From: an uncultured Rikenellaceae bacterium | GTDB taxonomy: Bacteria; Bacteroidota; Bacteroidia; Bacteroidales; UBA932 | DNA: 36,335 nt | NCBI GenBank assembly: GCA_937906485.1 | Contig: CALCYB010000099.1 | Location: forward strand, 1 to 36,335 | Direction of reading: 5' to 3' | Shown: positions 23,364 to 31,751 of the stretch, piece by piece | Position numbering within the stretch: position 1 is the stretch's first letter | Layout of the letters: each line of letters begins with the position of its first letter | Position numbers and translations under genes: made by a program | Notes under the pieces: generated by a model | What the model was told of the DNA's origin: nothing | Seen by the model: the letters and a program-made list of their open reading frames with translations, nothing else | Database searches by the model: none

Positions 23364-24461
23364 TTATTGTTCTTCAATGATGGGTTTAATCCGTTTGTAT
23401 TCTTGGACCATGCGGTCGTAATCAGCCGGGTTGAGGAAGGCTGTCCTTTTCCCGAGGAAGTCTTCAATGGGCAGGATGGTGTAGCCTTTTTCGTAGCCGC
23501 CTGCGTGCGAGCACCACAGCCAGGTGGTCCGGTAATCGGCAATGACCAGCCGTCCGAGCAGGTCGCGGGTCAAGGCGATTTCCACCAGGAAACCGGTCCG
23601 GGTGTTTTCCTGGCTCATGTTGGAAATGGCATTGCCCAGGGAATACCAGCACAATTGCTGGCGGCCATAACCGTCATGACTTTCCTGCAAAGGCTGTACC
23701 ACGTGGGGATGGGATCCGATGATGATGCGTACTCCTTGTTCGTGCAGCCATCGGGCCCATTGCTCCTGCGCCCCAGAGGGGGTGAGCCGGTATTCTTCGC
23801 CCCAATGCGGGAGTGCGATGATCCAGTCGGCCTGCTGCGCTTTGGCACGTTGCAGACTGCCTGTTATACTGCTGCTGTCCAGTCGGTTGATGATCCAGGG
23901 AGAGGGAACCGGTATGCCGTTGGTCCCGTAGGTGAAGTTGATGAAAGCGAGTCGTTGTCCTTTTCGTTCGATTATATACGGATCCCGTGCGAGCAGATCA
24001 CTGGAGTCACGGTAACAGCCGGTGAAGGCGGCCTGGTGCTGTTCAAAAGTATGGACGGTGTTTTCCAGACCTTTGCGCCCTTTGTCCACGATGTGGTTGT
24101 TTGCACACAGGAACAGATCAATGCCGTTTTTTTGGGCCTGCAGCAGCAGGGTGGCTGGGGCAGAGAAGCAGGGATAGCCGCTGTAAGGAACACTCTCCAA
24201 GGTACATTCCAAGTTGGCCACCACCAGATCCGCTTTGTCGAGCAGGGGATGGATGTTCCGAAAGTAGGACGAGAAATCGTAGGAGGAGGACAGGGCAGGA
24301 TCTGCTCCCGGAATTCGCGCTGCATCCAGTTGCGCCTGATGCATCATGATGTCGCCCAAAAAGGCAATCCGAACGGTATCCTTTGCCCAGGACCGGCCGG
24401 TTCCCGGCATCAGCAGCAAGAGCAGGATAAGGAGTGGATAAGGCTTTGGGGGATGCTTCAT
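23364..24461 (-). CDS. CapA-family (PGA_cap) metallophosphatase-fold protein
   Basis: A 365-residue exported protein: signal peptide to about residue 26 (poly-Leu core, then SWA-KD). The calcineurin-like fold of the PGA capsule synthesis protein CapA is shown by GDIMMH (36-41), NLECTLE (83-89), CANNHIVDKG (119-128), a PHWGEEY motif and GSHPHVVQP near 253. In Bacillus CapA works in poly-gamma-glutamate export, but CapA-like proteins without capB/capC partners are common and their role is unclear; none of those partners is visible here. It starts 4 bases after the DUF389 stop and precedes phoH by 9 bases. Confidence 0.9.
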   Translation of the reverse strand: MKHPPKPYPLLILLLLLMPGTGRSWAKDTVRIAFLGDIMMHQAQLDAARIPGADPALSSSYDFSSYFRNIHPLLDKADLVVANLECTLESVPYSGYPCFSAPATLLLQAQKNGIDLFLCANNHIVDKGRKGLENTVHTFEQHQAAFTGCYRDSSDLLARDPYIIERKGQRLAFINFTYGTNGIPVPSPWIINRLDSSSITGSLQRAKAQQADWIIALPHWGEEYRLTPSGAQEQWARWLHEQGVRIIIGSHPHVVQPLQESHDGYGRQQLCWYSLGNAISNMSQENTRTGFLVEIALTRDLLGRLVIADYRTTWLWCSHAGGYEKGYTILPIEDFLGKRTAFLNPADYDRMVQEYKRIKPIIEEQ

Positions 24462-24465
24462 GGAC

Positions 24466-25827
24466 TTAGTACTGAACTAGATGCAGGTTGCTGAATGACA
24501 ATCTGACTTTCAGCCAGTCTTCGATTTTCTTGCAGTCTTCTGCCGGAAGCGGGTTTTTCCAATGCACCAGCAGGATGATGGTCTCTTCCGGTTGGAAAGT
24601 TGCCGGATCCACTTCTGCTCCTCGGGTCAGGGAGAAGGATTCGATATTCGGGTACTGGGCCAGGATTTCGCGGATAACCTGCTCGTACGGGAGTTCCTGT
24701 TCGCGGTATTGCTTCAGTTCTTTTTCCATTTTGGCAATGAGTTCTTCTCGACGGCGGATTTCCTGGTCGTTCCGTTCGAAAATGCTTTGGAACAAGGCCT
24801 TTTCTCCCGTTTCGTTCTTGATGTCTGCCACATTCTGCTGGATCAGCAGTTGAGAGCGCATCAGACCGTGTTTCTCTATGCTTTGGAACAGGACTTCCTT
24901 CTCCATGTCGCTGAGGGCATCTCCGGCGATGGAGATGCGCACTTGTGCCGGTTTCTTATGGAAATCAATGTTATAATCGTAGATATAACTACGGGAGAGG
25001 GTTTTGTTTTCCTTGATGAATTCATTTACACGCAGCGAAATCCGGTTCTCTTTGGTGACGATGATGGCCGAATAGATGCTCGGAATGATCAGGATGACGG
25101 TCAGCACCGAGATGGTGCGGTGTACTTTGCGTTGGCGGAGCGGATCGGAGAAACTGGCTTCCGGAAAATGCAGGTGCTTGACAGTGAGGAAGGTGGCCAG
25201 GGCAATAAACACACCGTTGATGAAGAACAGGTAGATGGCCCCGATGAAGTAGTTCCATTGGCCGGTGGCCAGGGCGTACCCACAGGTGCACAACGGGGGC
25301 ATCAAGGCGGTCGCAATCGCTACTCCGGAAAAGACCGATCCTTTTTCCTTGCGGCTGATTTCAATGATGCCGGCAAATCCACCGAACAGGGCGATCAGCA
25401 CGTCAAAGATGGTCGGGTTGGTGCGGGCCAGCAGTTCGGAAGGGTTCTCCATTGAAAGTGGGGTCAGCAGAAAATACAGGAAGGAGGCGATCAGACTGAA
25501 GATGACCATGATCAGCAGGTTTTTGGCTGCTTTTCGGAGCAGGGTCATGTCGTTGACGCCCATGCCGTAGCCGATGCCGATGATCGGACCCATCAGCGGA
25601 GAAATCAACATCGCGCCGATGATGACCGGGATGGAATTGACATTCAGTCCGACAGATGCAATCACGATGGCGGCGACCAGGATGTATACGTTCGGTCCTT
25701 TGAAGGAAATATTCCGGGTGATGTTGGCGGTTGCTCCTTGCAGGTCCAGGTCATCACTTACTCGGGTAATGTCCCGAAGGATGACCAGCAGGCGGCGGAT
25801 TATGTTTTTATTGTCTGCTTTTTCCAT
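24466..25827 (-). CDS. DUF389 family membrane protein
   Basis: A 453-residue inner-membrane protein. Residues about 40-265 hold five to seven transmembrane helices with the DUF389 signatures VNSIPVIIGAMLISPLMGPIIGIGYG, FGGFAGIIEISRKEKGSVFSGVAIATALMPPLCTCGYALA and YLFFINGVFIALATFLT. The C-terminal half is soluble and partly coiled coil (NDQEIRRREELIAKMEKELKQYRE), an extension seen in Bacteroidota members. Family function is unknown, though transport has been suggested. The frame is open to 25935; the ATG at 25827 is chosen because it opens the conserved protein and the longer start would overlap the divergent SPOR gene's promoter and first codons. Confidence 0.9.
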   Translation of the reverse strand: MEKADNKNIIRRLLVILRDITRVSDDLDLQGATANITRNISFKGPNVYILVAAIVIASVGLNVNSIPVIIGAMLISPLMGPIIGIGYGMGVNDMTLLRKAAKNLLIMVIFSLIASFLYFLLTPLSMENPSELLARTNPTIFDVLIALFGGFAGIIEISRKEKGSVFSGVAIATALMPPLCTCGYALATGQWNYFIGAIYLFFINGVFIALATFLTVKHLHFPEASFSDPLRQRKVHRTISVLTVILIIPSIYSAIIVTKENRISLRVNEFIKENKTLSRSYIYDYNIDFHKKPAQVRISIAGDALSDMEKEVLFQSIEKHGLMRSQLLIQQNVADIKNETGEKALFQSIFERNDQEIRRREELIAKMEKELKQYREQELPYEQVIREILAQYPNIESFSLTRGAEVDPATFQPEETIILLVHWKNPLPAEDCKKIEDWLKVRLSFSNLHLVQY

Positions 25828-25845
25828 AATTTTGTTTTTGAATTG

Positions 25846-25873
25846 TAAATATACATTTTTTTTGCGGTTGCAA
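25846..25873 (-). promoter_or_regulatory. Possible promoter of the DUF389 operon
   Basis: On the minus strand, TTG (plus 25871-25873) and TATATTTA (plus 25846-25853) are 17 bases apart. The last base of the -7 element deviates and the spacing is short. It overlaps the divergent promoter at 25862-25891. Confidence 0.35.
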
Positions 25874-25891
25874 GAGAATTCCCTAAATTTG
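25862..25891 (+). promoter_or_regulatory. Predicted promoter of the SPOR lipoprotein gene
   Basis: TTG at 25862-25864 and TAAATTTG at 25884-25891 with a 19-base spacer match the Bacteroidota consensus. It is 30 bases upstream of the ATG at 25922. Confidence 0.7.
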
Positions 25892-25921
25892 TTCGAATAA
25901 AAATCCTTAATACCCATTCGT

Positions 25922-26398
25922 ATGAGAACAACCAAATTTATCGTTGCGCTCCTGACCGTGGTTCTTTTGGTCAGCGGGTGTGATTTCTTCCGTTCTATAT
26001 TGGGAAAACCGACCTCTGACGATCTGGAAAGAATGCGAATCGAAGAACAGGCTCAGGCTCGTGCCCGTTTTGTACAAGATTCCATCAACCGGGCCAAGGC
26101 CGATTCAATAGCTTATGCACAAGCCCTGGAAGCCGCCAAGCCCAAGTTCAATGGACGTTATCTGGTAGTCGTAGGCAGTTTCCTGACGCACTCCAACGCA
26201 GAAAGAATGGTGGCGTTGCTGACCAAAGAAGGTTATCAGCCGCAGACCATCCATTTCAAAAACGGTTTTGACGGTGTGGCCGTGGCCGGTTATGATTCGT
26301 TCCGTCAGGCTTATCGGGCCATTGATGATCTGATCCAGTACGAGTTCGCTCCCGAAGATATCTGGATTTACGATGTCCAACAACAACTCCATGATTAA
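25922..26398 (+). CDS. SPOR-domain lipoprotein
   Basis: A 158-residue lipoprotein with lipobox VSGC (C20). A helical, charged linker (about 33-70) precedes a C-terminal SPOR domain (about 77-152) starting GRYLVVVGSFLTHSNAERM and containing GYQPQTIHFKNGFDGVAVAGYDSFRQA. SPOR domains bind septal peptidoglycan lacking stem peptides, so a periplasmic place at or near the division site is likely. It has its own promoter and is followed by gcvT after 27 bases. Confidence 0.9.
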   Translation: MRTTKFIVALLTVVLLVSGCDFFRSILGKPTSDDLERMRIEEQAQARARFVQDSINRAKADSIAYAQALEAAKPKFNGRYLVVVGSFLTHSNAERMVALLTKEGYQPQTIHFKNGFDGVAVAGYDSFRQAYRAIDDLIQYEFAPEDIWIYDVQQQLHD

Positions 26399-26413
26399 TC
26401 ATAACTAGATTTA

Positions 26414-26421
26414 TACATTTG
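26414..26421 (+). promoter_or_regulatory. Possible -7 element of gcvT
   Basis: TACATTTG fits TAnnTTTG five bases before the gcvT ATG, giving an almost leaderless message. No TTG is found at the right distance upstream, so it is tentative. Confidence 0.35.
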
Positions 26422-26425
26422 ACAA

Positions 26426-27532
26426 ATGAAAACTACAGCATTTACTGAAAAACACATTGCATTGGGTGCCAAGATGGTGCCGTTTGCCGGTTACAACATG
26501 CCGGTAGAATACGTGGGTATCAACGACGAACACAACTGGGTGCGCCAGGCTGTCGGTGTATTTGATGTCTCCCACATGGGTGAATTCTGGGTAAAGGGCC
26601 CCAACGCTTTGGCTTTTCTGCAATACGTGACCACCAATGACGTGGCTGCGCTTTATCCGGGTAAAGTACAATATTCCTGCATGCCCAATGGCAAAGGCGG
26701 TATCGTGGATGACTTGTTGGTGTACTGCGTGGACGCAGAAACCTACCTGCTCGTTCCCAATGCAGCCAATATTGAAAAGGATTGGGCACACTTGTGCGCG
26801 ATTGCTCCCAAGTTCAACATCACTCCGGGCAAAGAACTGTACAACGCTTCCGACGAGATCTGCCAGTTGGCCATCCAAGGTCCCAAGGCTTTGGCTGTCA
26901 TGCAAAAGATCTGTGATGAAAATGTAACCGACATGGAATACTACACCTTCAAGAAGCTGACGGTAGGCGGTATCAAGAATGCCATTCTTTCTACCACCGG
27001 TTACACCGGTTCCGGCGGATGCGAAGTGTACGTAGCCAACGAAGATGCCGACCAATTGTGGAACGCTGTTTTCGAAGCCGGTAAAGAAGAAGGTATCCGT
27101 CCCATCGGTTTGGGCGCCCGTGATACCCTGCGTCTGGAAATGGGCTTCTGCTTGTATGGAAATGATATCGACGATACGACTTCTCCCCTGGAAGCCGGTC
27201 TGAACTGGTTGACCAAGTTCAGCGACACAAAAGGCGACTTTTTGGACAAGGCGTACATGTTGAACCAAAAGGCTGAAGGTCTGAAACGCAAACTGGTCGG
27301 TTTTGAACTCGTGGATCGGGGTATTCCTCGTCATGGCTATCCGGTATGCGATGCAGAGGGCAATGAAATCGGTTTCGTGACTTCCGGCACCATGGGCCCG
27401 TCTGTGAAAAAAGCAGTGGGTATGGCATATGTGGCTGCTCCTCACTTCAAACTCGGTACCGAAATCTTCATCAAAGTGCGTGACCGTCTTTTGAAAGCCG
27501 TGGTGGTAAAAACTCCCTTCTACAAAGGTTAA
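26426..27532 (+). CDS. gcvT: Aminomethyltransferase, glycine cleavage T protein
   Basis: Cytoplasmic enzyme that releases ammonia from the aminomethyl group carried on the H protein and transfers the methylene to tetrahydrofolate. The 368 residues match the family throughout: FAGYNMPVEY (20-29), VGVFDVSHMGEFWVKGP (43-59), NGKGGIVDDLLVY with the catalytic Asp at 95/96, SGGCEVY near 193, RLEMGFCLYGNDID near 234 and the C-terminal SGTMGPSVKKAVGMAYV. No gcvH or gcvP is nearby. It shares the methylene-THF pool with glyA (8691-9971). A terminator hairpin follows. No glycine riboswitch was seen in front of it. Confidence 0.97.
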   Translation: MKTTAFTEKHIALGAKMVPFAGYNMPVEYVGINDEHNWVRQAVGVFDVSHMGEFWVKGPNALAFLQYVTTNDVAALYPGKVQYSCMPNGKGGIVDDLLVYCVDAETYLLVPNAANIEKDWAHLCAIAPKFNITPGKELYNASDEICQLAIQGPKALAVMQKICDENVTDMEYYTFKKLTVGGIKNAILSTTGYTGSGGCEVYVANEDADQLWNAVFEAGKEEGIRPIGLGARDTLRLEMGFCLYGNDIDDTTSPLEAGLNWLTKFSDTKGDFLDKAYMLNQKAEGLKRKLVGFELVDRGIPRHGYPVCDAEGNEIGFVTSGTMGPSVKKAVGMAYVAAPHFKLGTEIFIKVRDRLLKAVVVKTPFYKG

Positions 27533-27553
27533 TCCATTACCCTGTAATAAACG

Positions 27554-27586
27554 GAGGTCGGAGGCGTGGTCTTCGACCTCTTTTTT
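27554..27586 (+). terminator. Rho-independent terminator after gcvT
   Basis: GAGGTCG (27554-27560) and CGACCTC (27574-27580) pair perfectly around a 13-base loop and are followed by six T (27581-27586), 21 bases after the gcvT stop. Confidence 0.8.
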
Positions 27587-27613
27587 GGCTTGATTCTTGT
27601 TTTAGCGCCGGTT

Positions 27614-28924
27614 ATGAAAAATAGAATACGATTGGTGTGCAGTCTGTTGTGTGGGTTGATGTTGTACCCCTGGGTTGCACAGGCACAAGTAAAGCAACAT
27701 TTGAAACAACATGTTCAGGTCCTCACCGCTGAGGATATGCAGGGCCGTAAAGCCGGTTCGCCAGGGGAGGAGAAGGCGGCAACGTATGTGTACGATTGTC
27801 TGTCGTCCTATGGTTTGCAGATGCTGTGTCTGCCCTCGGGACAGGATTTTTCCATTGTCCAGGCTGGAGATACGTTGCATTCCCGTAACATTGTCGGGGG
27901 GTTGGAAGGCTATGACCCGCAGTTGCGCAACCAGTTTGTCGTGGTGGGTGCCAACCTGGATCACATGGGAGTCAACCGTCTGATGCACAACGGTCAGGAA
28001 CAGATGCAGCTCTTCCCGGGAGCGGACAACAATGCTTCCGGTCTGGCGGTGCTGCTCGAAATGGCCCAGCAGATGGCCCAGACCTCTTTCCTGCTGCGTC
28101 GGTCTGTGGTGTTTGTGGCTTTTGGTGCCGGGGAACTGGGCCAGGCGGGTTCCTGGTATTTTGTCAATCGGGCCTTTCCTCAGGTGGATTCAGTATCGGT
28201 TATGGTGGATCTGCACCAGGTGGGACGTCCGGGAGGCGGTTACCGCTATTATTACTTTACCGGAGGACCTCACCAGCAAATTGCGGAATTGGTTCAGGTT
28301 GTAGGGGATGATTCCGGCTACCCGGCTCCCGCCTGGAACGAGGCCATGTCCTTGTCTTCCGATTACCTGGCCTTTTATGAGCGTCAGTTGCCGGCCGTCT
28401 TGTTTACCAATGGTCGGACCCTGGAAACCAATACGGTGCGCGATCAGGCGGCAACCTTGAACTACGATGCCATGGAAGCCCTTTGCGGCTATGCCTTGAA
28501 TTTTGTGCTGCAGGCAGCCCGTCAGGATGATCCGCTGGAGTGGGGCAGTACCCATCCGTCCCCTGATGGACCGGCTGATGCTTCACAGGAGATTGTTTAT
28601 GCTCCCAGAGATGTGGACAAAGCACCCGAGTTTTTCCACGGGGACGAGCGCCGGTTCCTGGAACAGTGGGTGTACGATTATTTGCGTTATCCGGATTATT
28701 CGTTGAGCCAAGGCATACAGGGAACGGTCATGGTATCCTTTATCGTGGAAAAAGACGGTTCTGTAACCCATGTGCAAGTGGTTCGGGGAGTTGAAGAGGA
28801 TTTGGACCAGGAAGCGGTCCGGGTCGTGTCCGCTTCTCCGAAATGGAAGCCCGGGCAGGTCAGTGGACGAAAAGTTCGGGTAAAATATACAATTCCCATC
28901 GAATTTCGACTTGAAAAACGGTAG
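27614..28924 (+). CDS. M28-like domain fused to TonB C-terminal domain, probable pseudo-peptidase
   Basis: A 436-residue exported protein: signal peptide (cut near AQA-QVK), M28 peptidase-like domain (about 28-300) and a TonB_C domain (about 343-433: WVYDYLRYPDY, GIQGTVMVSFIVEKDGSV, PKWKPGQVSGRKVRVKYTIPIEF). There is no membrane anchor between the parts. By eye alignment with zinc aminopeptidases, several active-site positions are changed: GAH becomes GAN114, the paired Glu becomes G173-E174 so the general base is lost, and the last His ligand is N273. D138 and D199 remain. It is therefore probably catalytically dead. The frame is open from 27566, but the ATG at 27614 gives the signal peptide and lies after the gcvT terminator. 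Confidence 0.85.
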   Translation: MKNRIRLVCSLLCGLMLYPWVAQAQVKQHLKQHVQVLTAEDMQGRKAGSPGEEKAATYVYDCLSSYGLQMLCLPSGQDFSIVQAGDTLHSRNIVGGLEGYDPQLRNQFVVVGANLDHMGVNRLMHNGQEQMQLFPGADNNASGLAVLLEMAQQMAQTSFLLRRSVVFVAFGAGELGQAGSWYFVNRAFPQVDSVSVMVDLHQVGRPGGGYRYYYFTGGPHQQIAELVQVVGDDSGYPAPAWNEAMSLSSDYLAFYERQLPAVLFTNGRTLETNTVRDQAATLNYDAMEALCGYALNFVLQAARQDDPLEWGSTHPSPDGPADASQEIVYAPRDVDKAPEFFHGDERRFLEQWVYDYLRYPDYSLSQGIQGTVMVSFIVEKDGSVTHVQVVRGVEEDLDQEAVRVVSASPKWKPGQVSGRKVRVKYTIPIEFRLEKR

Positions 28925-28939
28925 GTTTTTATACCTTTG
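28911..28939 (+). promoter_or_regulatory. Predicted promoter of leuS
   Basis: TTG at 28911-28913 and TACCTTTG at 28932-28939 are 18 bases apart. It overlaps the last codons of the M28-TonB_C gene and lies 41 bases before the leuS ATG. Confidence 0.7.
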
Positions 28940-28980
28940 CAAGTTAAATACGAGATAATTCATTAAGCTATTGAGAAACA

Positions 28981-31725
28981 ATGGAGTACAATTTTTCAGA
29001 GATTGAACGGAAATGGCAGCGTTATTGGGCTGAGCAAGGAACTTTTCGCGTAGAAACCGATCCTGCAAAACCGAAATACTATGTGTTGGACATGTTCCCT
29101 TATCCCTCGGGAGCAGGACTTCATGTCGGTCACCCGCTGGGGTACATCGCCAGCGATATTTTCAGCCGATACAAGCGCTTGAAAGGTTTCAATGTCCTTC
29201 ATCCGATGGGTTACGATGCTTTCGGTCTGCCTGCAGAACAGTATGCGATCCAAACAGGAAAGCATCCCGAAGCTACCACGACGCAAAACATTGCCCGTTA
29301 CCGTGAGCAACTGGACAAGATCGGTTTTTCGTATGACTGGTCCCGTGAGGTGAAGACTTGTGATCCGTCCTATTACAAATGGACCCAATGGGCTTTCCTG
29401 CAAATGTTCAACCATTGGTACAACCTGGATACCCAACGTGCAGAGCCGATTGCTGAATTGGAAGCCCGTTTTGCTGCCAGTGGCAGTTACGGTGTAAATG
29501 CCGCCTGCTCCGATGCTCCTGCATTTACGGCCGCTGCCTGGGCCGAAATGGACGAAGCGACCCGCTCCGCCATCCTGATGAATTATCGCATTGCTTACCA
29601 AGGCGAAACAGCTGTGAACTGGTGCCCGGCCCTGGGTACTGTGTTGGCCAACGACGAAGTCAAGGAAGGCATCTCCATCCGGGGAGGACATCCGGTGGAG
29701 CAAAAGAAAATGAAGCAATGGCAGTTGCGTGTTTCGGCCTATGCAGAGCGTTTGCTTAATGATCTGGAAGACTTGGATTGGACCGATTCCCTCAAAGACA
29801 TGCAGCGCAACTGGATCGGACGCTCCCAAGGAGCAGAAATGATTTTCAAGGTATCCAATGGCACCCAAGAATACGACATGACCATTTTTACTACCCGTGC
29901 AGACACTGTCTTCGGGGTTACCTTTATGGTGCTGGCTCCCGAAAGCGAATGGGTGGAAAAATTGACCCGTCCCGAGCAGAAAGAGGCGGTTGAGGAATAC
30001 CTGGTCGCTGCCCGCAAGAAGACCGAACGTGAAAGAATGGCCGAAACCCGTAAGGTGACCGGCGTCTTTACCGGTTCCTATGCACAGAATCCGTTTACGG
30101 GCGAACAAGTGCCGGTATGGGTTTCTGAATATGTGCTTTCCGGTTATGCTGTGCCGGCACACGATAGCCGGGACTATGCCTTTGCGCGTCAGTTCAACCT
30201 GCCCGTGATTCCTCTGATCGAGGGAGCGGATGTTTCCCAAGAAAGTTTTGATGCCAAGGAGGGTATTATGTGCAACTCCGGTTTCTTGAACGGCATGACC
30301 GTGCAACAAGCCATCCCCGCGGCCATTGACCGTGTGGAAGAGATGGGCATCGGCCGTCGCAAAGTGAATTACCGTCTGCGGGATGCCATCTTCTCCCGTC
30401 AACGCTATTGGGGAGAACCCTTCCCGATTTATTTTAAGGACGGAATTGCTTGCCCGATTCCCGAAAGTGCTCTGCCGTTGACCTTGCCGGAAGTGGACAA
30501 GTTCCTGCCGACCGAAACGGGAGAACCGCCGTTGGGACGTGCAAAAGACTGGACCTATGAAGGTTATCCTATCGAAAAGAGCACAATGCCCGGTTTTGCA
30601 GGATCCAGCGCCTACTACCTGCGCTACATGGATCCGCATAACGACCAGGCACTGGTCAGCCCTCAGGCCAACCAGTATTGGCGCAACGTGGACCTGTACA
30701 TTGGCGGAACAGAACACGCTACCGGCCACTTGATCTATGCCCGTTTCTGGAACAAATTCCTCTATGACCTGGGATACATCTGTGAAAAGGAACCTTTCAA
30801 GAAACTGGTCAACCAAGGTATGATCCAGGGCCGTTCCAATTTCGTGTACCGCATCAAGAACACCAATACCTTTGTCTCATTGGGACTGAAGGACCAGTAC
30901 GACACGACGGAAATCCATGTGGATGTCAACCTGGTCAACAATGACCGGCTGGATATCGAGGGCTTCCGCGCATGGATGCCGGATTATGCGGCTGCCGAGT
31001 TTATCCTGGAGGATGGCGAGTACATCTGCGGATGGGCCGTTGAAAAGATGAGCAAGTCCATGTTCAATGTCGTGAATCCGGACCGCATCTGCGAATCCTA
31101 CGGCGCAGATACCTTGCGCATGTATGAAATGTTTCTCGGTCCGCTGGAACAATCCAAGCCCTGGGATACCAAAGGAATAGATGGGGTGCACCGCTTTTTG
31201 AGAAAAGTCTGGAAACTGTATTTCCGCGAAGGGGTCAATATCATTACCGATCAGCCGGCCGATAAGAAGACCTTGAAAGTGTTGCACAAACTGATTCATA
31301 AAGTGGAAGTGGATATCGAAAACTTCTCGTTCAATACTTCAGTGAGTGCCTTCATGATTGCGGTCAACGAACTGACCGATCTGCAATGCCACGAGCGTGA
31401 GATTCTGGAGCCGCTGACCATCCTGCTTTCTCCTTTTGCTCCTCACCTTGCAGAAGAATTGTGGGAAGCGCTGGGTCATCAGGAAAGTATTTCCAAGGCG
31501 GTATTCCCGACCTATGTGGAAGCGTACACGGTAGAAGATACTTGTGAATACCCGGTTTCTTTCAATGGCAAGATGCGTTTCAAGATGACCCTTTCCAAAT
31601 CCATGGGACCGAAAGAAGTGGAAGCCGCGGCTTTGGCGGATCCTAACTGTGAAAAGTACCTGGCAGGCTCTCCGGTCAAGAAGGTGATCGTGGTCCCTGG
31701 GAAGATTATCAACATTGTTTATTAA
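28981..31725 (+). CDS. leuS: Leucyl-tRNA synthetase
   Basis: Class Ia enzyme that charges tRNA-Leu; 914 residues, normal for Bacteroidota. The catalytic HIGH-type motif is PYPSGAGLHVGHP (HVGH at 48-51). The CP1 editing domain follows in the middle (around 230-430). The sequence then has SRQRYWGEPFPIYF near 470, and the KMSKS motif at 689-693. The anticodon-binding helical domain begins after WDTKGIDGVHRFLRKVWKLYF, and the small C-terminal domain closes the protein (KKVIVVPGKIINIVY). It has its own promoter, and the YitT-family gene follows after 26 bases. Confidence 0.98.
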   Translation: MEYNFSEIERKWQRYWAEQGTFRVETDPAKPKYYVLDMFPYPSGAGLHVGHPLGYIASDIFSRYKRLKGFNVLHPMGYDAFGLPAEQYAIQTGKHPEATTTQNIARYREQLDKIGFSYDWSREVKTCDPSYYKWTQWAFLQMFNHWYNLDTQRAEPIAELEARFAASGSYGVNAACSDAPAFTAAAWAEMDEATRSAILMNYRIAYQGETAVNWCPALGTVLANDEVKEGISIRGGHPVEQKKMKQWQLRVSAYAERLLNDLEDLDWTDSLKDMQRNWIGRSQGAEMIFKVSNGTQEYDMTIFTTRADTVFGVTFMVLAPESEWVEKLTRPEQKEAVEEYLVAARKKTERERMAETRKVTGVFTGSYAQNPFTGEQVPVWVSEYVLSGYAVPAHDSRDYAFARQFNLPVIPLIEGADVSQESFDAKEGIMCNSGFLNGMTVQQAIPAAIDRVEEMGIGRRKVNYRLRDAIFSRQRYWGEPFPIYFKDGIACPIPESALPLTLPEVDKFLPTETGEPPLGRAKDWTYEGYPIEKSTMPGFAGSSAYYLRYMDPHNDQALVSPQANQYWRNVDLYIGGTEHATGHLIYARFWNKFLYDLGYICEKEPFKKLVNQGMIQGRSNFVYRIKNTNTFVSLGLKDQYDTTEIHVDVNLVNNDRLDIEGFRAWMPDYAAAEFILEDGEYICGWAVEKMSKSMFNVVNPDRICESYGADTLRMYEMFLGPLEQSKPWDTKGIDGVHRFLRKVWKLYFREGVNIITDQPADKKTLKVLHKLIHKVEVDIENFSFNTSVSAFMIAVNELTDLQCHEREILEPLTILLSPFAPHLAEELWEALGHQESISKAVFPTYVEAYTVEDTCEYPVSFNGKMRFKMTLSKSMGPKEVEAAALADPNCEKYLAGSPVKKVIVVPGKIINIVY

Positions 31726-31751
31726 TATCCTTTATTTAGTGAACTTGAATT

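Noticed and set aside
23190..24494. Open frame of 434 codons opposite capA and phoH
   Set aside because: It spans the junction of two confident minus-strand genes and has no family signature.
26399..26425. Glycine riboswitch before gcvT, or a similar element before glyA
   Set aside because: The leaders are only a few to some tens of bases long and hold no tandem aptamer-like structure.
28996..30816. Open frame of 606 codons opposite leuS
   Set aside because: It is a shadow caused by the codon use of leuS on the other strand; it has no family resemblance and leuS is certain.
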